Assembly: GCF_025642155.1 (NCBI RefSeq) | Contig: NZ_CP106798.1 | Location: 5,332,001 to 5,396,000, forward strand | Length of the DNA stretch: 64,000 nucleotides | Direction of reading: 5' to 3' | Source: Streptomyces sp. HUAS 15-9 | GTDB lineage: Bacteria > Actinomycetota > Actinomycetes > Streptomycetales > Streptomycetaceae | In this document: positions 19,314 through 27,037 of the stretch, in pieces | Position numbering within the stretch: the stretch's first letter is position 1 | How the letters are laid out: each line of letters opens with the position of its first letter | Notes under the pieces: model-generated | Told to the model about the DNA's origin: nothing | The model's database searches: none | Seen by the model: only the letters and a program-made list of their open reading frames with translations | Translations under genes and position numbers: made by a program

Positions 19314-19649
19314 TTATCGCTTTTCGACCGGGTTGAGATAGGAGTACTTGACCCAGCCCTTTTTCCCCTTGTTGGGGCCGTTGGTGACTTTGCCGTAGCT
19401 CCACTTGTAATCCTTGGTGCAGTACTCGGTGAACCGGGCGCCCTTGTGCAGGATGCCGAGGGAGGTGTATTTCGTTCCGGGTCCGCTGCGCAGGTGCACG
19501 GCCATCGAAACGCTCTTGGTCTGCGTGTTGATCAAGTTGCATGCTTTCGGCAGGGATGCCGCCGAAGCAGTGGGGGCGGTGAGCACGGCGCCGCCGAGGA
19601 TTACGGCAGCGGACGCGGCAGTCGCCGCAATGCGTGTGCCGATTCGCAT
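19314..19649 (-). CDS. Secreted SH3-domain protein
   Basis: 111 aa. MRIGTRIAATAASAAVILGG plus an AxA site (TASAAS) form a signal peptide; the mature part is one bacterial SH3-like domain with VHLRSGPGTKYTSLGILHKG and KKGWVKYSYLN. Such domains bind cell-wall peptide or act as secreted adaptors. Encoded between the replication and transfer genes on the same strand. ATG 19,649 follows AAGGAGACG. Role in conjugation, for example at the mating wall, is only inference. Confidence 0.85.
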   Translation of the reverse strand: MRIGTRIAATAASAAVILGGAVLTAPTASAASLPKACNLINTQTKSVSMAVHLRSGPGTKYTSLGILHKGARFTEYCTKDYKWSYGKVTNGPNKGKKGWVKYSYLNPVEKR

Positions 19650-19709
19650 GTCTCGTCTCCTTGCTAGGCTTGCGAGGCGATCTGTTGCCGCCTCCGAGTC
19701 TTTTCGGTG

Positions 19710-19901
19710 TCAGCCGAAAAAGAACTTTCCGATGAACTGAACCATGAACCACGCGGGATATGAGAACGGAGTTCCGGCAAGCAGAAATCCGAACAGGGAA
19801 ATCAGAGTGACCTGATACCACTTGATTTCCCGTGACCGCGCGAGCATGACCACGTACAGCAGCAGAAACAGGTCGATGATGAAAAGATCTGTTTGTGTCA
19901 T
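19710..19901 (-). CDS. Small membrane protein of the transfer operon
   Basis: 63 aa with two hydrophobic helices (FIIDLFLLLYVVMLA and VTLISLFGFLLAGTPF). The ATG overlaps the stop of the FtsK-like gene as ATGA, so translation is coupled. Position right after the translocase is typical of small Spd-like membrane proteins of Streptomyces plasmids that aid intramycelial spread, but there is no sequence signature to confirm this. Confidence 0.75.
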   Translation of the reverse strand: MTQTDLFIIDLFLLLYVVMLARSREIKWYQVTLISLFGFLLAGTPFSYPAWFMVQFIGKFFFG

Positions 19902-21235
19902 GCCGCAGTTCCTCCCTTCTCGAATGTCACGGGGTCGGTTTGGGTCAGGAACGGATTCACCGGCGGATCGGTGCGGGCGATCTCGGCCGCATCGGCGGTG
20001 GTGACCGGGCGGGAACGGGCACGCATCCACCGGCCGCCCATGGCGACCACGGCAACGCCCTGTTCGTCCTCGGTGATGTTCTGCGCGGTGATCACGGCGT
20101 CCGGGTTGATATCCCCGAGCGTCATCTCTGCTGACGCCTCGTCATGCGCGCGGTGGGCAACGCGTCCGCCGAGCTGTGCCCGCAGCGCGGTCACGCGGGG
20201 GCCGATGTCGGAGCCGACCCGCTGACCGGCGATGACCAGGTGCACGCCGAGCGCCGCACCGAGCTGGGCGACCCGCAGCAGCAGCGTTCCGCACCGCTCC
20301 GCCTCGTCCTTCGACTCCCGCGAGCCGTCCGTGAGGTACAGCTCCGCCAGCTCGTCGACGATCACGACCAGGGGCACCGGCCGCTCGTCCTCGGGCAGGT
20401 CCCAGACGGACCGTTTGCCCGCCGCCCGGCACACCCGCATGCGCGCTTGGATCTCGTCGACCACGCCGGACAGCAGACCGAGAGCCTGCGTCCGGTCGAT
20501 GGCCAGCGCCGAGAGCCGCCCGCCGAACAGGCCGAGTTCCATGCCTCCCTTGCAGTCGATGCCGACCAGGGCGACCGGCTGAGGCGCCAGCGCGAGCACC
20601 AGCGCCGCCAGAAGCGAGGACTTGCCGGACTGCGTGGCCCCCGTGACCAGCCAGTGAGGCACGCGCCGCAAGTCGATCAGCCAGGGTTCGCCGTCCTCGA
20701 TCCGGCCCACCACGGCCGACAGGAGCGCGGGAGCCGGCACCCGGACAGATGGGACGTCACCGGTCAGCGGATCCCGTGCCGTGACATGGATGACTACCTG
20801 TCCCCGGCGGGGCGAGGTGACCCGCACCCCGTGCACGTGCCAGGCGTGTTCCATGGCACGGGCCGCCGCGAAGTACGGCGCCGGAGTCTGCCCCGGATGC
20901 AGCAGCACCCGCAGCGTCAGCCCGGATTTTGTCGGCATGGGCCAGGACAGCCGCGGAGGCCTCGGCCGCAGCGCCTGCCCCTGCACCACGAGATCACGGC
21001 CGATCACCCGGCGGTCCGGCCGCATGCTCACCGACAGCCCGTTGAGGTAAGTCAGCCGCCGCCAGGTCGAGAAGATGCGCAGCGCGGTACCCGGGTATCC
21101 GGCCAGCCACCAGCGCCACGGCCACCGACGGACCGGCAGGCCCCGAGCCGCTAGGCGCGGTTCCCACCAGCGTTGTGTCATGACGCCCACCAGGAGCAGC
21201 GCCGTCAGAATCCACACCACCAGTGAGGCGGGCAT
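19898..21235 (-). CDS. traSA: FtsK/SpoIIIE-type conjugal DNA translocase (TraB/TraSA-like)
   Basis: 445 aa. Two N-terminal hydrophobic segments (LVVWILTALLLVGV and WRWWLAGYPGTAL) are followed by an FtsK-like ATPase with Walker A VTGATQSGKSS (about residue 217) and Walker B LVVIVDELAELYL (about residue 299). Streptomyces conjugation needs only this kind of hexameric pump, which moves double-stranded DNA between mycelia. The gene is central in a run of overlapping minus-strand genes (22,094 to 19,710), preceded by three GntR-type operators. Confidence 0.92.
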   Translation of the reverse strand: MPASLVVWILTALLLVGVMTQRWWEPRLAARGLPVRRWPWRWWLAGYPGTALRIFSTWRRLTYLNGLSVSMRPDRRVIGRDLVVQGQALRPRPPRLSWPMPTKSGLTLRVLLHPGQTPAPYFAAARAMEHAWHVHGVRVTSPRRGQVVIHVTARDPLTGDVPSVRVPAPALLSAVVGRIEDGEPWLIDLRRVPHWLVTGATQSGKSSLLAALVLALAPQPVALVGIDCKGGMELGLFGGRLSALAIDRTQALGLLSGVVDEIQARMRVCRAAGKRSVWDLPEDERPVPLVVIVDELAELYLTDGSRESKDEAERCGTLLLRVAQLGAALGVHLVIAGQRVGSDIGPRVTALRAQLGGRVAHRAHDEASAEMTLGDINPDAVITAQNITEDEQGVAVVAMGGRWMRARSRPVTTADAAEIARTDPPVNPFLTQTDPVTFEKGGTAA

Positions 21236-21699
21236 TACCCCTCCTCGTCCGTGGTCCGTGCCAGCACGAGCCGGGCGCGCATCATGGCCGTCTCGGCATG
21301 ACGGGCGGTCAGGGACAGCAGGAACCGGATAGTGGGGATGTCGTCCGCCGTCGCCAGCAGTGCCTCAGTACCGGCCAGCGTCCGCAGGTCCCGCAGCAGC
21401 GAGCCGAAGTGGCCGTCAACGCAGAACACGCCGTTCTCGCACTCGGCGCCGTCCGTGCCGTCCGTCAGGTCCGCACCATCGAGTTCAGCCGCCGCCCGCA
21501 GCTCACGGGCCATTCGTTCCGAGTCGGCGACGATGCGGCCGACGCACGGGCTTTTGCACGCGAACACTTGCGTCTCGTCGGCAGGCGACCGGCCCACCGG
21601 AACAGACGTGATCTTCGCGGTGAGGAAGTTCGCGCCGCACACCACGCAGGCCATGCCGTCCGCCTGTGCGGCATTCAGGTGCCAGAAGTACCGTTCCAT
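21235..21699 (-). CDS. AICE accessory protein with Cys pairs, unknown function
   Basis: 154 aa from ATG 21,699, which overlaps the preceding stop as TGATG; the longer upstream frame is a shadow of that gene. ACVVCGANFL and ACKSPCVGR supply four Cys in a treble-clef or zinc-ribbon-like spacing, followed by a helical C-terminal half. It ends exactly where the FtsK-like gene starts. Genes in this position are common in AICE transfer operons; no function is known to me. Confidence 0.75.
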   Translation of the reverse strand: MERYFWHLNAAQADGMACVVCGANFLTAKITSVPVGRSPADETQVFACKSPCVGRIVADSERMARELRAAAELDGADLTDGTDGAECENGVFCVDGHFGSLLRDLRTLAGTEALLATADDIPTIRFLLSLTARHAETAMMRARLVLARTTDEEG

Positions 21700-22094
21700 C
21701 AGGAATCGCCACCCGCCGACTTCCCGCGACCACCGGCCGCCGAAGCCGCCGAGGCCGGAGCCGGGGCAGAGGCGCCGCCGGAGCTGGATGCGGGGGTGAT
21801 GGCGTCGGCGCGGTAGGTCGTACCTGTCCGGCCGTCCACGGCCCATTCGTTGGCCCACAGGTTCGTGACCCTGACCTCAGCACCCTCCGTGAGTCCCTGC
21901 GGCTGACCGCTGGTGACCACGTGGACGACGTCCGTCTTCCGTCCCTCTGCCTGCCGGATGGACAGGCCCGTGATCCACAGCGGGTTGCCCTCACGGTCTC
22001 GGCGCTGGTCGCCTTCCAGCGTCGTGCGCGGTTCCGGAGCGATCACGCAGCGGATCGCACCGAGTCGCCCGATGTCAATCGGCTTGTTGTCCAT
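21699..22094 (-). CDS. First gene of the AICE transfer operon, unknown function
   Basis: 131 aa. Predicted beta-rich N-terminal 90 residues (IRCVIAPEPRTTLEG, KTDVVHVVTS, EVRVTNLWANEWAVDG) and an Ala/Ser/Gly-rich tail. It could be an OB-like fold, but that is a guess. Start ATG 22,094 has GAGGTGAACTCCC upstream. Its promoter region carries three copies of the ACTTATCC-type operator and is shared with the divergent GntR repressor. Confidence 0.75.
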   Translation of the reverse strand: MDNKPIDIGRLGAIRCVIAPEPRTTLEGDQRRDREGNPLWITGLSIRQAEGRKTDVVHVVTSGQPQGLTEGAEVRVTNLWANEWAVDGRTGTTYRADAITPASSSGGASAPAPASAASAAGGRGKSAGGDS

Positions 22095-22133
22095 GGGAGT
22101 TCACCTCTCTTCTCAGTCCCGCTCCACTCAGCC

Positions 22134-22251
22134 ACTTATCCGGATGAGTTGGAGGGATCATCTTCACTCGCCGGGGGAGCCGGGTCAACCACTTATCCGG
22201 ATGAGTGAGGGTAGGTGTACGACAGAGGGTCAACCACTTATCCTCATGAGT
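22134..22251. promoter_or_regulatory. Three operators between the transfer operon and its GntR repressor
   Basis: Sites at 22,134-22,149 and 22,191-22,206 read ACTTATCCGGATGAGT; the third, 22,236-22,251, reads ACTTATCCTCATGAGT. All three are preceded by CC or AACC. The near-palindrome ACTnATCCGGATnAGT is the type of site bound by a GntR dimer, and the position between the divergent genes fits autoregulation with repression of transfer. Confidence 0.85.
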
Positions 22252-22348
22252 GCGCCACGCGCGCCTATACCACGGACGACTGACAACCAGCCCAGCCCGA
22301 GGCCCACCCCCACACGCCCCAGCCGCCGAAGCGATAAGGACACCAGCC

Positions 22349-23143
22349 ATGGCAGCCCGAGAGCACATTGAGCGAGCACCGTCCATGTACTTGCAGGTCG
22401 CTCAGCGCATGGCCAGCGACATTCGGCGAGGCCGCTACCAGCCCGGTGATCTTCTGCCGTCCGAGACGGAAATGGTGAAGATGTACGGCGTGGGCAAGCA
22501 CACAGCACGGGCCGCCGTCGCCGAGCTGCGCCGCATGGGACTAGTGGAGTCCCAGCAGGGCAAGGGAAGCATCGTGCTTCCCTCCGGCGGAGTCCTGCCC
22601 GCCACCCGAGTGGACCGCTCCATCCAGCGCACCAGCAAGGGCAGTTGGCGCCTACCGGAGGCCACGGAGACCGAGGCGCCCGCCGTCACCAGGACCTCAC
22701 TCGACGGACCCCCGGCAGTCCTGTTGGACCAGCAGGACCAGGATGCCATCAGCGTGGACCGCATGATCCACGATCCGGCAACCGGCGCCCGGATGGCCCA
22801 CCGTGTCCTTATCCCGATGTCCACCGCCGCCGACGTGCCCACACTCGCCAAGCAGCCAGACGCCGAGATCAGCGACCTGTACCGGCAGCTTGCGGAGGCC
22901 GGACTCAGCCTGTCGTTCACCGAGCATGTCACCGCCCGCACCCCCTACCCGGACGAGCGCACCGCGCTGGGACTCAGCGACGCCAGCCCCCTCCTGATCA
23001 CCTACCGCATCACCGGCGACGCGGAAGCGGGCCGCCCGCTGCTGTGCGAGGAGTTGAAGGCCCCCGCCGCCACGTGCCAGCTCACCTACTCCGTGACGCC
23101 GACGAAGGCCGCCGCCCAGCGTGCCACCCGCCGCCGATCCTGA
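22349..23143 (+). CDS. GntR/UTRA-family repressor (KorSA-like)
   Basis: 264 aa from ATG 22,349 (AAGGA upstream); the frame is open to 22,250 but that would run through an operator. Winged helix at residues about 10-75 (YLQVAQRMASDIRRGRYQPGD, LPSETEMVKMYGVGKHTARAA) and a UTRA ligand domain to the end. In pSAM2 the GntR protein KorSA represses the transfer and replication activator genes. Here the divergent position and five matching operators in the element (three here, two near 27 kb) support the same job. A terminator follows at 23,289. Confidence 0.9.
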   Translation: MAAREHIERAPSMYLQVAQRMASDIRRGRYQPGDLLPSETEMVKMYGVGKHTARAAVAELRRMGLVESQQGKGSIVLPSGGVLPATRVDRSIQRTSKGSWRLPEATETEAPAVTRTSLDGPPAVLLDQQDQDAISVDRMIHDPATGARMAHRVLIPMSTAADVPTLAKQPDAEISDLYRQLAEAGLSLSFTEHVTARTPYPDERTALGLSDASPLLITYRITGDAEAGRPLLCEELKAPAATCQLTYSVTPTKAAAQRATRRRS

Positions 23144-23942
23144 TCGGTCCAACTTCTCTTTACTTGCTCAAGGGCGCGCCTACGGCGCGCCGGGCGGCCC
23201 TGCCGCCTCGGCCGGGCGTGCGACCTTCGGCCGATCCCGTCCGGTCGGCAGCCGCCCGACACGTGAGTCACCCCCAACCAAGCAGAGAAGCCCCCCGCGG
23301 AATCGTCGCAGGGGGCTCTGTCGTCTGCTCTGTCGCTCATCGGAGAGACGAGCCGCACGAGGGCCAGGCCCACACTCCCCACCACGGGCCCGAACTCCGC
23401 CGGCTCAGACGTCGGTTCACCGAGGACACCAACGCCGCTCACCATGACGCACAGCGCCGTGACGAACCCGGTTGCGGGCGGGTGGTACCAGGGGCGCTAC
23501 AGCGCACCCCTGGACCCCGCCCAGGCGTGGCAACCTCACGCGCGAATGCAGGTCTCGTCGTGGCCAAGCGCCGTGCGCGCGTGAGGTCACCACGCACGTG
23601 ATCAGCCACTTTCCGCCGTGGAGGGGTACTGAACCGACGTCTCCACGGTCCGCGCCCACCACGACGCAGCCGGGATGCGCATCGGAAAGGAGGTCATGGA
23701 CGCCCTTGAGGAAGCCGCCGCCGGGCAGGAGCGGGCCCGGCAAAAAGGGGCGGGCCGCCAGAACAGAACGGGCAGCACGACAGTGACGACCCCGGTCAAC
23801 TCGATAGGACAAGACGCCCGAGAGCTACTTCGCCAGCCCCCATCCTCGTGCCTCGATGATCTGGATCAGCGATCTCCTGAAGGCAACTGGCTGATCACAA
23901 CATTCACACAGGCCCTAGAACCCCAGCCTCGGCGGATAGCAG
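23144..23942. other. 799-bp stretch with terminator and no convincing gene
   Basis: A hairpin terminator (AGCCCCCC at 23,289 pairing with GGGGGCT at 23,311-23,317) ends the GntR gene. A 46-codon plus-strand frame at 23,444-23,584 and one from ATG 23,696 (AAAGGAGG two bases upstream, to 24,046) are possible but lack family features; the second runs antisense into the gene at 23,943. About 55 bp at 23,814-23,868 recur imperfectly at 24,484-24,538. Confidence 0.6.
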
Positions 23943-24191
23943 TTACAGCGCCCGCATTGGCGCGCTGCCATACTTGTACGTCAGCTTTCCTTTGTACCAC
24001 TGGTTCTTGCAAGGCCCCCAGTTCCCATACCAGTCGAGGACCCTAGAAGAGCCCCCGCATATGCAACGGGCAGGGTGCCTTTTGCGCTCCTTCTCCACTG
24101 CCATGAACACAGCCGTCGCAGCCGTGGCAAACGCAACAGCCTGACCCTCCGGATCAGTTCTGAGCCATTTCAGCAACTTACCAAAATCCAT
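23943..24191 (-). CDS. Small hypothetical protein with one helix and Cys residues
   Basis: 82 aa. A hydrophobic segment (AVAFATAATAVFMAV, residues about 18-32) is followed by a basic stretch and three Cys (ARCICGG and GPCKNQW). It could be a membrane-associated protein with a small metal site. ATG 24,191 is preceded by GGGGGGAGT and lies 9 bp after the stop of the gene at 24,201-24,362, so they form a two-gene unit. Not recognised. Confidence 0.6.
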   Translation of the reverse strand: MDFGKLLKWLRTDPEGQAVAFATAATAVFMAVEKERKRHPARCICGGSSRVLDWYGNWGPCKNQWYKGKLTYKYGSAPMRAL

Positions 24192-24200
24192 ACTCCCCCC

Positions 24201-24362
24201 TCACTGGTTACCTTGGGCGTAGTACTCCTGCCAGAGAGCGGCATCGCGGTCAGCTTGCTCGCGTCGCCGCTTCTCGTATGCCTCATCGCGCTCTTGGTCA
24301 GCCGCCCGATAGGCGGCTGCGGCCTGCTCCCGTTTCTCACCGTCGCTGTAACGCTCGGCCAT
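24201..24362 (-). CDS. 53-aa highly charged helical protein
   Basis: The frame begins with ATG 24,362, eight bases after GGAGG, and reads MAERYSDGEKREQAAAAY then further Arg/Glu/Ala-rich sequence to QEYYAQGNQ. Nearly every residue favours helix, so it is likely a single long helix or coiled coil. Codon third positions are G/C-rich as expected for a real gene, and the ribosome binding site is strong. It is probably cotranscribed with the gene at 23,943. Function unknown. Confidence 0.65.
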   Translation of the reverse strand: MAERYSDGEKREQAAAAYRAADQERDEAYEKRRREQADRDAALWQEYYAQGNQ

Positions 24363-24750
24363 GCATGTCACCTCCCATGGCGCAACCGCTCAGAGGCTAC
24401 AACCTACTCAACTGCCAAGGAGGCACTTTGATTTGAGACACCCTCTGATTTTCTTGACGGGGCATCGTCACCCGGTTCGACGAGAGCCCGGAGAGCTACC
24501 TCGCCGGCCTCCACCTGCGCGCGTAGATAATCTGGATCAAGGACCTTAACCGAACCGCCCCTTGATCACGACTCGATACGCGCCCTAGGGCGTGTATTTG
24601 ATTGTGATCAAGGGGCGGTCCTGTCGGCGGCATGGCGACAGCCAGCGCCCTACCGCACCTCCCTCTCGCCTGTGCCGGAAACCCACGAATCTCTCGGAGC
24701 GGGACTCCCCGGGAGCATGCTACGTCTCATCGCCCATCCCGGAGCCGCCA
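24363..24750. other. 388-bp AT-richer gap with repeats, no gene
   Basis: Contains the second copy of a 55-bp imperfect direct repeat (24,484-24,538) and a 66-bp interrupted palindrome (24,554-24,619). A short plus-strand remnant reads RFDESPESYLAGLHLRA before a TAG, which may be the tail of a lost gene. Otherwise nothing is seen. Confidence 0.5.
24554..24619. repeat. 66-bp interrupted palindrome
   Basis: ACCGCCCCTTGATCAC (24,554-24,569) pairs perfectly with GTGATCAAGGGGCGGT (24,604-24,619). Nested inside is a second palindrome centred on CGCCCTAGGGCG (24,581-24,592). A direct partial copy of the left half recurs at 25,688-25,713, downstream of the next gene. Confidence 0.8.
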
Positions 24751-25575
24751 ATGTCATACCATCCCCTGTCCCTCGATGTGAGGACTGTTTCCGAGCTCTA
24801 CTCGCAACTCTCCGGAGTGCTGGCCGGATTCGCGCTCGCGGCCGTGTTCATCGTCATCTCCCACTATCTCGGCGAGGCTCAGCCGACTGGCCGCCGGGAA
24901 GAAGCGCTCGGCCAAGCCCTTCCCGCGCTACTCGCGGCCCTGCTTGGGCTGGTCTTCAGCTCACTCACCTACAGCATCGTCGCAGCCGACGGAGACAACC
25001 GTGACCGGGCGCAGTTCGAGTACCTCGTGGCAGGCGTCGGTTTCTCCGTCGCCGGAGCGCTGCTCATCTTCGCCGCCGTCCTGCTCATCGAGGGCGTGTT
25101 GCCCTACGACCCTGTCCACTATGCACGGCGCCTGCTCGGACAGGGCGCGCCCCTGCCGATGTTCGCGCTCCTGTGCGACGGCGCATACGCCTACGGCAAG
25201 GCGTACTACGGGGGGCGGGTCCCCGGCTGGCTGGGCGTCCTGATCGTCCTGTTGCTGTCCTTGATGCTCGCCGTGTCCGTCCTCGGTTTTGCGGCGTACG
25301 GCCGTCCCGGTCTGGACGGAAGCCGGGTGACCGGTGGCGGGGACATCCGGACGATCGCGGTGAGCGTACTGTCGATCGTGACCGTGTGCCTGCTAGGCGT
25401 GGTGGCGACGAAGGGGCTCGCCGACACGCGCTGCGCTGTACGCATCGGCGCCGTGGTCGCCGTCCTGCTCTGTGGATTCCTCGCGGCCGTCGGCATGTGC
25501 GTCTGGTTCTTTGTCACCCGCCCGGCCCGCCCTACAGCCCCGGTCCCTGCTCCCACGAGGGCAGCCGTCGCCTAG
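24751..25575 (+). CDS. Polytopic membrane protein, unknown function
   Basis: 274 aa from ATG 24,751 (GGAG 9 bases upstream); the frame is open to 24,592 but that crosses the palindrome. About seven hydrophobic helices are visible: LAGFALAAVFIVISHYLG, ALLAALLGLVFSSLTYSIVA, GVGFSVAGALLIFAAVLL, LGVLIVLLLSLMLAVSVLGF, AVSVLSIVTVCLLGVVA and VVAVLLCGFLAAVGMCVWFF. No family recognised. It stands alone as a plus-strand gene between related repeat copies (24,554-24,619 and 25,688-25,713), so it may be a separately acquired cargo gene. Confidence 0.75.
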   Translation: MSYHPLSLDVRTVSELYSQLSGVLAGFALAAVFIVISHYLGEAQPTGRREEALGQALPALLAALLGLVFSSLTYSIVAADGDNRDRAQFEYLVAGVGFSVAGALLIFAAVLLIEGVLPYDPVHYARRLLGQGAPLPMFALLCDGAYAYGKAYYGGRVPGWLGVLIVLLLSLMLAVSVLGFAAYGRPGLDGSRVTGGGDIRTIAVSVLSIVTVCLLGVVATKGLADTRCAVRIGAVVAVLLCGFLAAVGMCVWFFVTRPARPTAPVPAPTRAAVA

Positions 25576-25687
25576 GGCACGTTGGCAAGTCCGGCCCGAT
25601 GAACTTCCATTCCCCGTCCGTATGTTGCACCTGCGGCACGCATGAAGATCTACCGCTCCAGGTCCTGCCGAGGGCAAATCCCCGGAC

Positions 25688-25713
25688 TGATCACGATCCG
25701 ATACGCGCCCTAG
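25688..25713 (+). repeat. Partial copy of the palindromic repeat
   Basis: The segment begins TGATCACGATC and ends CGATACGCGCCCTAG, matching 24,563-24,588 at nearly every base in the same orientation. With the full palindrome it brackets the membrane protein gene. It also overlaps the end of the gene at 25,710-26,180. Confidence 0.7.
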
Positions 25714-26180
25714 TTCCGGCAAGTCCGAGCGTGCTGCTCAGCAGCGAACCGAGCAGGGCCCGCACCCGTGATCAGGATCGGCCGTCGGCACCCTTCACAC
25801 CGAATGAACTCTCCGCGCCGATCCGTCTCGATCCACACACGAGAGCCCGCCGCCGTCCGCCAGTCGTCACGCGCCATCACATTCCCCTTCCCTCTCGTCT
25901 GCCCTCCGCCGACGCGCCGCCACCCCGCCCGCCGAGCCCTGAGCCGGAGCACCCGGGCTATCACACGCGCACTCTCCGGGCGCAGCCACACCACTGGCTC
26001 ACCGTGCGCCCCCGCATGAGGAACGGCCCGCACCAGCCGAGTGTCGATACCAATCGCCTCTAACGCCTCGTTCACCTTCGTGGCCGCCTCGTCCGCCGCC
26101 CGCCAGCCTGACACATAGTCAACTCCCGGCACATACATGGCTTCGTCAGGGCCGCCGCAATTCTCCCCCTGAGCGTTCAC
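25710..26180 (-). CDS. Hypothetical protein with C-terminal Cys/His motif
   Basis: 156 aa from a GTG with AAGGGG upstream. The N-terminal half has an ADEAATKVNEALEAIGIDTRL helix-strand and a VWLRPESARVIARVLRL segment; the last 50 residues (WIETDRRGEFIRCEGCRRP, ending EQHARTCRN) hold CxxC and H-x3-C pairs resembling a small zinc ribbon. The start of that part has its own Met (MARDDWRTAAG), so it may be a fusion of two small genes. Not recognised; common style of AICE cargo. Confidence 0.6.
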   Translation of the reverse strand: MNAQGENCGGPDEAMYVPGVDYVSGWRAADEAATKVNEALEAIGIDTRLVRAVPHAGAHGEPVVWLRPESARVIARVLRLRARRAGWRRVGGGQTRGKGNVMARDDWRTAAGSRVWIETDRRGEFIRCEGCRRPILITGAGPARFAAEQHARTCRN

Positions 26181-26414
26181 TAACGCACACCCCTTCCGGC
26201 CCCCTCACCCGCCTTCATCATCACCCACCGGGAGCCGCCCCGTATCGGAATCGAACACGCATCCAGCAAGGTCAAATAGGCCAGCAGAGTATGCCCTTGC
26301 ATGCTGCGAGCGCTCCGCTACCGACAGTCAGACTACGAAACTGTGGCAACAAACACACCCCTCATACCCTCTCGTCACATAATCAACACAAGTCCCTTAG
26401 CAGCTGCACAGGAA

Positions 26415-26447
26415 CGGCCCCCTTCCGCCGAAGCAGAGAGGGGGCCG
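26415..26447 (-). terminator. Terminator after the 26.5-kb SH3 gene
   Basis: CGGCCCCCT (26,415-26,423) pairs with AGGGGGCCG (26,439-26,447) across a 15-base loop, just downstream of the minus-strand SH3 gene. Confidence 0.75.
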
Positions 26448-26478
26448 CTGTCCTAGTTCATTCCTCCTGAGCCGTCGA

Positions 26479-26967
26479 TCAGTAGAGGTACATCTCCGAG
26501 ACCCAGCCCGTGAAGCCCCGGGGCAGGCCGCCCGGTGAAGCCTTCTGAAGCCTCACCTTGTCCCAGCGCTGTCCGCGGTGGTCGCGAGCCGTCGCCATGA
26601 CCCGAACGCGCTGCCCCCTATAGACCAGACCGAGGATCGTCCGGTTCGTGCCCGCACCCGTACGCACTCGCAACCCGTTGACCGTCGCCGTCTTGTACGG
26701 ACCATCGTTCTGGATCGCCTTGTAGGGACCCCCGTTGTGGGTCACTGCCGTCCCGCCGGAGCGACCCGCCGAGTACCCCGGATCCGGGATCACTGCCGAC
26801 GCCGACGACACGCCCACGAGGCCGACGCCGGCCACCAGCGCGCCCGACACGACCAGCGACCGCAGAGCCTTACGTCCCGTGATCGATATCCCCTTCGATT
26901 CGAAAGAGGACGAGCGGTCGCCCGACCCACCGCCGGGTAGCCACTCATCCGGATGAGTTGCCAGCAT
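26479..26967 (-). CDS. Second secreted SH3-domain protein, operator-controlled
   Basis: Up to 162 aa. RKALRSLVVSGALVAGVGLV with an SSASA cleavage region forms a signal peptide (about residues 32-57 of the long frame), followed by one SH3-like domain (NGLRVRTGAGTNRTILG, GFTGWVSEMYLY). The only ATG in frame (26,967) reads through an operator and has no ribosome binding site; a non-canonical ATC at 26,883 has AAGGGG six bases upstream and would start directly at the signal peptide. Two palindromic operators (26,943 and 26,994) lie upstream, so it appears to be under the same GntR repressor as the transfer operon. Confidence 0.75.
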   Translation of the reverse strand: MLATHPDEWLPGGGSGDRSSSFESKGISITGRKALRSLVVSGALVAGVGLVGVSSASAVIPDPGYSAGRSGGTAVTHNGGPYKAIQNDGPYKTATVNGLRVRTGAGTNRTILGLVYRGQRVRVMATARDHRGQRWDKVRLQKASPGGLPRGFTGWVSEMYLY

Positions 26968-27009
26968 CTAATACGTTTCGCGGACGGTCAACCACTTATC
27001 CGGATGAGT
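26943..27009. promoter_or_regulatory. Two GntR-type operators upstream of the SH3 gene
   Basis: ACTCATCCGGATGAGT at 26,943-26,958 is a perfect 16-bp palindrome; ACTTATCCGGATGAGT at 26,994-27,009 is identical to two of the sites at 22.1-22.2 kb. Spacing between them is 51 bp. Confidence 0.85.
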
Positions 27010-27037
27010 GTCGGCCCTGAGAGTCAATGGCACGACG

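Noticed and set aside
22250..22348. N-terminal extension of the GntR repressor
   Set aside because: It would encode protein from operator DNA; ATG 22,349 precedes the winged helix with its own binding site.
23696..24046. Plus-strand frame with AAAGGAGG close to ATG 23,696
   Set aside because: Spacing of the binding site is too short, the product has no features and its end is antisense to a better-supported gene.
26230..26330. tRNA-like sequence on the minus strand (D-loop-like GGTAGCGGAGC and T-loop-like GTTCGATTCC)
   Set aside because: The acceptor and T stems do not pair and no 7-base anticodon loop on a 5-bp stem can be drawn. It may be a decayed tRNA but is not callable.
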